NCBI GenBank assembly: GCA_021735105.1
Contig: JAIPHS010000072.1
Span: 1-20,308 of the forward strand
Length of the DNA: 20,308 nucleotides
DNA from: Candidatus Omnitrophota bacterium
GTDB lineage: Bacteria > Omnitrophota > Gorgyraeia > Duberdicusellales > 4484-171
Direction: 5' to 3'
Positions within the stretch are counted from its first letter, which is position 1; every line of letters begins with the position of its first letter. The notes beneath the pieces were generated by a model. It searched no databases. It was not told the origin of the DNA and saw only the letters and a program-made list of their open reading frames with translations. The translations under genes and the position numbers were made by a program. Shown one piece after another: positions 14,974 to 20,308 of the stretch.

Positions 14974-16026
14974 ATGAGCAAGAAAGCTTTTGGTAATAAT
15001 CCCCGATTGAGCCGTTTTTTCAGCCGCAAGGAAATTAGCGAGGTTATTAAAAAGAATAAATTGTTAAGCTTAAGCTTAAAATTGCCGGTTGGCTGTAATT
15101 TAAACTGCCGTTATTGTTACAGCGATATAGAGCGAGGTGATATCAGTTATGATGAAATAACTGACATTATATCCCAAGCTTTCAATTTAGGCATTGGTTC
15201 TTTATCTATTATCGGGGAAGGAGAGCCTTTTATGTACAAGGATAAAGTATCAGATAAAGATATTTTTGACTTGATAAAATACGCCAATCGAAAGGGCCTC
15301 AATGTTATTGTGTTTACTAATAATACTTTGATTGATGATGAAACTGCGCGGTTATTGTTTGGTTTAGATGTGGCAGTAGTTTGTAAATTAAACAGTTTAA
15401 AGGCGGAGACCCAGGATTTCCTTTCAGGGGTGAAAGGGTCTTTTAAAAAAATTCGCAAAGGGCTGTTAAGTTTGGAAAAAGCCGGCTTTAGCAAAACTGA
15501 GAAACCACGCTTATCCTTGCACACTGTGATTTGCCGGCAGAATTATTCTGAAATACCGAAAATGTGGGTTTACTGCCGCAGGCGCAATATTATACCTTAT
15601 TTTCAAGTTTTTGTTCCTCCCGCAAACCGGAACCATATAAACAACGATAAACTGGTTGTAGAAAGCAAAAAGGTTAAAGAGCTTTTTTATTTATTGGCAG
15701 CTATTGACTGGGAAAGGTTTGGTTATAGGTGGGACCCTGACTATACTTATCCGATAGCTGGCTTAGGCTGTTCGGTGGTAAAGACCGGCTGTTGTGTCGA
15801 TAGTAACGCGAAATTGCAGAGTTGTGGTTATGTCGGGGAAGAAATTGCGGATTTACGTAAATTCAGCCTCCAGGAAGTTTTGTCTTGGGAAAAAATGAAA
15901 AAAATCAGAAGTTTTCGTTATCACTCTTGTAATGGAAGAGATTGCCATTTTTACGGATGCAGGGCATTAACTTTTAACCTGACCGATGACAGGTTTGCTC
16001 CTGATCCGTTTTTCTGGAAAAAATAA
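14974..16026 (+). CDS. Radical SAM protein with SPASM-like C-terminus
   Basis: A 350-residue radical SAM enzyme. The cluster motif is C41-x3-C45-x2-C48 (GCNLNCRYCY), and the SAM motif reads GEGEP instead of the more usual GGEP. The C-terminal 90 residues are rich in cysteine (GCSVVKTGCC, LQSCGY, SCNGRDCHFYGC) and include SLQEVLSWEKMKKIRSF, the helix typical of SPASM domains, so one or two auxiliary Fe-S clusters are expected. The start codon is 1 base after the stop of the ThDP gene, which indicates coupled translation. Possible substrates include sugars, amino acids or peptides. No precursor peptide is seen nearby, so a metabolite or sugar substrate is preferred, without proof. Confidence 0.87.
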   Translation: MSKKAFGNNPRLSRFFSRKEISEVIKKNKLLSLSLKLPVGCNLNCRYCYSDIERGDISYDEITDIISQAFNLGIGSLSIIGEGEPFMYKDKVSDKDIFDLIKYANRKGLNVIVFTNNTLIDDETARLLFGLDVAVVCKLNSLKAETQDFLSGVKGSFKKIRKGLLSLEKAGFSKTEKPRLSLHTVICRQNYSEIPKMWVYCRRRNIIPYFQVFVPPANRNHINNDKLVVESKKVKELFYLLAAIDWERFGYRWDPDYTYPIAGLGCSVVKTGCCVDSNAKLQSCGYVGEEIADLRKFSLQEVLSWEKMKKIRSFRYHSCNGRDCHFYGCRALTFNLTDDRFAPDPFFWKK

Positions 16027-16046
16027 CTATCGAGTTAAAGTTAATA

Positions 16047-16955
16047 ATGGATATTTCTGTAGTTATCCCCACATATAACAGGGTAACGTTGTTAGCCCGC
16101 TGCCTAAATTCTCTTTTTTATCAAGATATCTATAAGGGCCATCAGCGTCATGAAATTATTTTAGCTTTGGATTCCCGGGATGAGATCACAGAGGATTGGG
16201 CCAAGAGCCAAAAGATAATCCAGGCAGGCGTAAAGATAGCCCGAGCGCAGAAAGGAGGAGCCAATTCAGCCAGGAATGCCGGAATAAACATAGCTAAGGG
16301 GCATATAATATTTTTTTTAGACGATGATTGCTTTGTCCCGGATAAGACGTGGATGGAGAAGGTGTTGTATAACTTCAAAGAAAATAAAGAAGCCGCGGTT
16401 ATAGGCGGGAAGTATTTACTAAGAAATAATTCTTGCTTGAGTGAATTTGTCCGCAACCAGCTGGATAATTTTTATTTAGAAAATAATAGAATAAAGGGAT
16501 GCCGGGTTAGGGCATTGTTGGGAGGCAATAGCGGGTATAGAAAAACTATTTTTAAAGAATACGGTTTATTTGATGAATTTATAAGTTATGGAGGGGCCGA
16601 AACCGAAATGAATTTACGTATTACTGAAGGCGGAGGTAAAATGTGCCTCAATGATAATATTTCTGTTTTTCACCAAAAGGAGCATGATCATTTTTTAAGT
16701 TATTTTTTAAAGTCTTTTCGCCAGGGAAAAGGCAGCGGATATATTCAGAGCAAACATGGAAGTTTTGAAAGGCTGCCTTGTTTTGGCAGTAAACGGACCT
16801 GGTGCCTTCAAGTTGTTCAAGAAACAAAAGGTAAGTTGTTTTTTAGGCTGGCGGCCGGTTTTTTCTTTTTTTTTAATGCAGTTTTTTATTGGGGAGGATT
16901 TGTTGCCGGTTTTTATTCCTTTGAATTTATGAGTTTATTTTTTAAGAAAGCATGA
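16047..16955 (+). CDS. Family 2 glycosyltransferase
   Basis: A 302-residue GT-A fold glycosyltransferase. It begins with VVIPTYNR, the nucleotide-binding start of family 2, and has a DDD metal-binding motif at D92-D94 (FFLDDDCF). GANSARNAG lies before it and GGAETEMNLR after it, where the ED/ET acceptor-side motif is usual. A histidine-rich FHQKEHDHF segment follows. The C-terminal 45 residues contain hydrophobic stretches (AAGFFFFFNAVFYWGGFVAGFY), so the enzyme is probably anchored at the inner face of the cytoplasmic membrane. It would add a sugar to a lipid-linked or other acceptor. Its last four bases overlap the next gene (ATGA). Confidence 0.9.
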   Translation: MDISVVIPTYNRVTLLARCLNSLFYQDIYKGHQRHEIILALDSRDEITEDWAKSQKIIQAGVKIARAQKGGANSARNAGINIAKGHIIFFLDDDCFVPDKTWMEKVLYNFKENKEAAVIGGKYLLRNNSCLSEFVRNQLDNFYLENNRIKGCRVRALLGGNSGYRKTIFKEYGLFDEFISYGGAETEMNLRITEGGGKMCLNDNISVFHQKEHDHFLSYFLKSFRQGKGSGYIQSKHGSFERLPCFGSKRTWCLQVVQETKGKLFFRLAAGFFFFFNAVFYWGGFVAGFYSFEFMSLFFKKA

Positions 16956-18397
16956 AAGTTTTATTGATTAATCCTCCCTTTAATAGGTTAAAAAAAGTTT
17001 ATCATCCCTATTTTCCTCTTGGCTTAGGCTATCTTGCGGCGGTTTTAATTAAAAACGGATATCAAACTAAGATTTATAATTCAGACGGGCCAGATAAAAA
17101 AATAGCCAGGAAGACGCCTCTTTTACAGCAAAAATTTAAAGGACAAGAATCATATATCAGAAGTTTAGAAGATGATTCAGCAATGGTTTGGCAGGAAGTT
17201 GAGTCTGTGCTTTCCTCTTATAGGCCTGATTTGGTGGGCATCACTAGTGTTTCTCCGGTTTATCCGGCGGCAAAGAAGATAGCCCGTTTAGTAAAGAGGT
17301 TTGATAAAGATATCTTTGTGGTTATGGGGGGAATGCATCCTAGTACATCGCCTGTTGAAGTTTTAGGCGATAGTAACGTTGATTTTTTAATTGTTGGAGA
17401 AGGAGAATACAGTTTGTTTGAACTGGTATCTGCTCTTGGTGCAGGGGCGAGGAAGAGTGATTTAAAAAAGATAACAGGGCTTGCTTATAAAAGGGGCAGG
17501 CAAATTTATATTAATCAAAGGCGCGAACTTATCAAAGATTTGGATTCTTTGCCTTATCCGGCCAGAGAAGCTTTAATCAATCCCTGGCCGAAAAATAGCG
17601 ATAAGAAGATGATCTTAGCCAGCCGAGGATGCCCTTTTGATTGTGCTTATTGTAATAGCAAGAAGCTTTGGCAAAGAAAATACCGGGCTCGAAGCGTAAG
17701 TAGTATTATTGCGGAAATGGTTTTTTTATCAAAAAAATATAAAATAAATTTATTTGAATTTCGTGATGAGATATTTTTATTTTACCGGGCAAGAATGCTG
17801 GAATTTTGCCGTATTTTAAAAGAACGAAAATATAATTTTCATTGGTCTTGTGACACAAGAATAGATCTTGTCGATAAAGAAATTATAAACGATATGGCAG
17901 CTGCCGGATGTTCTTTTGTCTCGGTGGGGCTGGAGTCAGGGTCTGAATCTTCGTTGATAAAATTAAATAAGAAACTTTCGATTGAGGAGGTTTTAGAAAA
18001 ATGCAGGTTAATAAAAAAAACAGGCATTCTTTTAAATATTAACTTGATGGTTGGCTTGCCTTGGGAAAATAAAATCGATATTTTTGACAATATAGATTTC
18101 ATTAAAAAAATAAAGCCTAATCGAGTTTTTATTGGCGTCTACACCCCTCTGCCTGGCAGTGATTTGAATAGGGGGAAATACCGTATTGATATTGAAGGTG
18201 ATCAGTGGCGATACTATTCTTTTCACAGCAGATATAATTTTTTTATAAAAAGCGGCATGAAAAGAAAGGATTTTATTTATTTTCGGGATTCAATGATTAA
18301 AATTAGCGATAAATATAACAAATGCTTAACGCAGAAAATTATTGCTTTGTTGAAAAGAAAGCTTGTTAGAATTATTCGCGATAGGCAAGGGGTATAA
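16952..18397 (+). CDS. B12-binding-domain radical SAM protein
   Basis: A 481-residue cobalamin-type radical SAM protein, the most canonical of the four here. It opens with LLINPPF and HPYFPLGLGYLAAVL, typical of the B12-binding domain (1-170). MGGMHPSTSP and a GEGEYSLF loop follow, then IKDLDSLPYPAR and the radical SAM barrel with C227, C231 and C234 (RGCPFDCAYC). FEFRDEIF, GLESGSE, VGLPWE and TPLPGSDL complete the family signature. It overlaps the glycosyltransferase gene by four bases and ends one base before the flippase start, so the three are probably translated together. Its position between a glycosyltransferase and a flippase suggests that it modifies a membrane-associated glycan or lipid (inference). 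Confidence 0.9.
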   Translation: MKVLLINPPFNRLKKVYHPYFPLGLGYLAAVLIKNGYQTKIYNSDGPDKKIARKTPLLQQKFKGQESYIRSLEDDSAMVWQEVESVLSSYRPDLVGITSVSPVYPAAKKIARLVKRFDKDIFVVMGGMHPSTSPVEVLGDSNVDFLIVGEGEYSLFELVSALGAGARKSDLKKITGLAYKRGRQIYINQRRELIKDLDSLPYPAREALINPWPKNSDKKMILASRGCPFDCAYCNSKKLWQRKYRARSVSSIIAEMVFLSKKYKINLFEFRDEIFLFYRARMLEFCRILKERKYNFHWSCDTRIDLVDKEIINDMAAAGCSFVSVGLESGSESSLIKLNKKLSIEEVLEKCRLIKKTGILLNINLMVGLPWENKIDIFDNIDFIKKIKPNRVFIGVYTPLPGSDLNRGKYRIDIEGDQWRYYSFHSRYNFFIKSGMKRKDFIYFRDSMIKISDKYNKCLTQKIIALLKRKLVRIIRDRQGV

Positions 18398-18398
18398 G

Positions 18399-19694
18399 GT
18401 GATATTTAACCAGAGGGCAAAAAAGATTATTACCCGCGAAGCAATTGGTTTTTTTTTAGTTAAGGTTGCAGGAGCGGCTTTGCTATTTTTTTTACATTTA
18501 ATATTGGTAAAACTATTAGGCATAAAGCAATACGGTATTTATGTTTATGCTTGGAATTGGATGAATATTTTATTAGTTGTATCTTTGTTGGGATTTCATG
18601 TTTCTTTGATTAGGTTTATAGCCGAATACAATATCAAGCGGCAGTGGGGGTTATTGTGGGGGGTGTTAAAGCGAAGCCAACAGTTTGCTTTGGGAACGAG
18701 TATTTTTATCAGCATTGCAGGGGTTACTGTTTTTTGGATTTTCAGCGGCCAGGTATCTAAAAGCATAGAAATTACTTTTTATATTGCTTTTTTTGCTTTA
18801 CCTGTTTTTACTTTTATCCGCCTGCGCGAATCTTCTTTGATAGCTTTTAAAAAAGTGATTAGGTCCGGGTTTTTGCTGCAGATAATTCATCCGGCGTTGA
18901 CTATTTTTTTTGTTTTTATTTTGTTATTTTTGATTAAAGAAAAGCTAAATGCGCCTTATGCAATGACGGCTAATTTTATAGCAGCTTCATTAACCGCGGC
19001 AGCAGGAGCGTTTTTTTTATCAAAGTTTCTTCCGGATAAAATTTATAAAAATGGGTTTAGGTTTCATAACAAAAAATGGATAAAAGTTTCTTTACCATTA
19101 TTGTTGGTGGCTGTAACGCATATAGTTTCAAAAAGGGTGGACATAATTATATTAGGGGTTTTAAAGGGTTTTGAGTCGGCGGGCATTTATGCAGTTGTTT
19201 CTAATATCTCGAATCTGGTTATTTTTGCTTGTTTTGCGGTTAACGTTGTGCTTGCTCCGCTAGTTTCAGAATTGTATTATACAGGCCAGAAGAAAGATCT
19301 TCAAAATATAAGCAAATTTGCAGCAAGGGTAATATTTGTTTTTACCTTAATTACCGGCCTTGTATTAATTATTTTGGGTAAATTTGTATTAGGTTTATTT
19401 GGTTTAGCGTTTGTTGCCGCTTATCAACCCTTGTTAATAGTGCTTTGCGGCCAAATTATAATTTCTTTAATCGGCCCTGTGGGGTTAATAATGTCGATGG
19501 GCGGCAAGCAGAATATGATGGGGTTAATAATGTCGGTAAGTGTTGCCGTAAGTATTCTGTTAAATATAGTGTTGATACCTTTATTTGGTTTAAATGGCGC
19601 AGCAATTTCTACGGTTGTTACGATGCTGGGTTGGAATTTAGCAATGTTGTTCTATGTGCAGAATAAAGTAGGTATTAATCCAACAATTATCTAA
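18399..19694 (+). CDS. Wzx-type polysaccharide/lipid-linked glycan flippase
   Basis: A 431-residue polytopic membrane protein of the polysaccharide biosynthesis (MATE/MOP) superfamily, with about 12 to 14 hydrophobic segments. Typical features are KLLGIKQYGIYVYAWNW after the first membrane segment, TFIRLRESSL, SKRVDIIILGVLKGFESAGIY in the middle, and the late GPVGLIMSMGGKQ and IPLFGLNGAAIST segments. It would move a lipid-linked glycan or similar amphiphile to the outer face. The start is chosen as GTG at 18399: a strong AAGGGG (18387-18392) lies six bases before it and the upstream stop ends at 18397. An in-frame TTG at 18363 would overlap the previous gene by 35 bases and has no such site. 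It is the last gene of the nine-gene operon. Confidence 0.88.
   Translation: MIFNQRAKKIITREAIGFFLVKVAGAALLFFLHLILVKLLGIKQYGIYVYAWNWMNILLVVSLLGFHVSLIRFIAEYNIKRQWGLLWGVLKRSQQFALGTSIFISIAGVTVFWIFSGQVSKSIEITFYIAFFALPVFTFIRLRESSLIAFKKVIRSGFLLQIIHPALTIFFVFILLFLIKEKLNAPYAMTANFIAASLTAAAGAFFLSKFLPDKIYKNGFRFHNKKWIKVSLPLLLVAVTHIVSKRVDIIILGVLKGFESAGIYAVVSNISNLVIFACFAVNVVLAPLVSELYYTGQKKDLQNISKFAARVIFVFTLITGLVLIILGKFVLGLFGLAFVAAYQPLLIVLCGQIIISLIGPVGLIMSMGGKQNMMGLIMSVSVAVSILLNIVLIPLFGLNGAAISTVVTMLGWNLAMLFYVQNKVGINPTII
19480..19535 (+). repeat. 17-bp direct repeat inside the flippase gene
   Basis: TGGGGTTAATAATGTCG occurs at 19480-19496 and again at 19519-19535, 39 bases apart and in the same frame, so each copy encodes GLIMS. 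The spacing is 13 codons. The protein region still aligns in length with ordinary flippases, so this is probably not an insertion. Recombination between the copies would remove exactly 13 residues in frame. Confidence 0.6.
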
Positions 19695-19697
19695 TTT

Positions 19698-19706
19698 GGG
19701 GGGGGG
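19698..19706. repeat. Run of nine G just after the flippase stop codon
   Basis: A nine-base G tract lies 3 bases after the TAA at 19692-19694, in an otherwise AT-rich gap and 28 bases before the next -35 box. Such tracts are prone to slippage and to sequencing error. It is outside both coding regions and outside the core promoter. Confidence 0.6.
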
Positions 19707-19733
19707 ATCTCAATTTAATATGGGGAGAAAGTT

Positions 19734-19762
19734 TTGACAGAAAAGAGGAAAAGAGATATGAT
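19734..19762 (+). promoter_or_regulatory. Near-consensus sigma70 promoter for the ABC exporter
   Basis: TTGACA (19734-19739) matches the -35 consensus fully. TATGAT (19757-19762) follows after exactly 17 bases and differs from the -10 consensus by one base. A transcript would begin near 19769, about 25 bases before the ATG at 19794. This is the strongest promoter in the window and suggests that the exporter forms its own transcription unit. Confidence 0.75.
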
Positions 19763-19793
19763 TTATTCTAAGTTTTAAGCAAGCAATAGCAAT

Positions 19794-20308
19794 ATGATTA
19801 TAAACAGAATAAAAAAATTATTTCATCAACGCGATATCTTGGCAGAGATGGTTTTTAAGCAGTTTAGGGCCAGTTATTCCGGAGCGATGTTGGGGGTCTG
19901 GTGGGCTATAATCATTCCTTTCATTCTCGCTGTCTGTATAAATATCATTTTTACCAATGTTTTTAAAATAAATATCGAAAATTTTACTTTTTTTGTGCTT
20001 TCGGGGATATTGCCCTGGTTGTTTTTTTCGGCAGCGGTGGTTGAGGCGACTAATTCATTTTTAACCGATGCCGCAATGTTTAGGCAGAAAATGCTGCCTT
20101 TAGAATTTGTGCCGTTTAAAGCCGTATTATCTAATTTTTTAAGTTTTTTAATTGGCATCGTCTTTCTTTTGCCTTTTTTTATTATTTCTAATACTCAAAT
20201 TATTACAGTTTTACCAGCTTTAATTTTTGTATTTGTATTTAATTTAATTTTCATTATGGGGCTGTCTCTTATTTTTGCCGTGCTAAATGTTTATTCCCGG
20301 GATATAAT
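19794..20308 (+). CDS. ABC-2 type polysaccharide-export permease (partial, runs off the window)
   Basis: The reading frame from the ATG at 19794 stays open to the window end, giving 171 residues of an incomplete protein. It has the usual opening of Wzm/TagG-type permeases: a basic cytoplasmic start, DILAEMVFKQFRASYSGAMLGVWW, then hydrophobic segments (AIIIPFILAVCINIIF, FFVLSGILPWLFFSAAV) and a short FRQKMLPLEFVP loop that is highly typical of the family. Further membrane segments follow up to the edge. Such permeases pair with an ATP-binding subunit (Wzt/TagH) to export O-antigen, teichoic acid or capsule chains; that subunit would be expected just downstream. No good Shine-Dalgarno sequence precedes the ATG. 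Together with the flippase just upstream, two unrelated glycan export systems are adjacent. Confidence 0.85.
   Translation, partial: MIINRIKKLFHQRDILAEMVFKQFRASYSGAMLGVWWAIIIPFILAVCINIIFTNVFKINIENFTFFVLSGILPWLFFSAAVVEATNSFLTDAAMFRQKMLPLEFVPFKAVLSNFLSFLIGIVFLLPFFIISNTQIITVLPALIFVFVFNLIFIMGLSLIFAVLNVYSRDI

Noticed and set aside
18363..18398. A TTG start at 18363 for the flippase.
   Set aside because: It would overlap the upstream gene by 35 bases without a ribosome binding site, while GTG at 18399 has AAGGGG six bases before it.
1..20308. CRISPR arrays, tRNA or rRNA genes, insertion sequences, integrase or toxin-antitoxin genes.
   Set aside because: Nothing resembling regularly spaced repeats, cloverleaf genes, transposases or paired small genes was seen on either strand.

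Overview
The window comes from an AT-rich bacterial genome. It has short intergenic gaps, frequent TTG/GTG codons near gene starts, and very long runs of A and T. The mix of many radical SAM enzymes, cobalamin-binding radical SAM proteins and envelope-glycan export genes suggests an uncultured, probably anaerobic lineage. A candidate phylum such as Omnitrophota is my guess; no rRNA or other marker gene is present to place it.

Layout. (1) 60-3631: three tightly spaced radical SAM genes on the + strand: one with an N-terminal SPASM/twitch-like region, one with a B12-binding domain, and one with a C-terminal SPASM domain. (2) 3632-5540: an AT-rich island with one solitary B12-binding radical SAM gene (3886-5406). 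Its second [4Fe-4S] cysteine is an arginine codon. A perfect palindrome that looks like a terminator follows it. (3) 5541-6093: a minus-strand RidA-family gene, apparently leaderless, divergent from the next operon, with two well-formed sigma70-type promoters in the gap. (4) 6094-19694: a nine-gene + strand operon. Gaps are 22 bases or less and two junctions overlap. In order it encodes an exported PQQ-type beta-propeller protein with an internal Tat-like motif, an alkaline-phosphatase-superfamily protein with a degenerate active site, a HemW-like radical SAM enzyme, a B12-binding radical SAM enzyme, an acetolactate-synthase-like ThDP enzyme, a radical SAM/SPASM enzyme, a family 2 glycosyltransferase, another B12-binding radical SAM enzyme and a Wzx-type flippase. 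(5) 19695-20308: a new consensus promoter, then the start of an ABC-2 polysaccharide-export permease that runs off the window.

Taken together, eight of the fourteen genes encode radical SAM enzymes. They sit with a carboligase-type ThDP enzyme, a glycosyltransferase and two different kinds of polymer or lipid-linked glycan exporter. The simplest reading (inference) is a biosynthetic locus for a heavily modified cell-surface glycan, glycolipid or other secreted metabolite, with two exported proteins at the head of the main operon. No precursor peptide was recognised, so a RiPP interpretation is not supported. The product is unknown. Most enzyme calls are confident at family level only.
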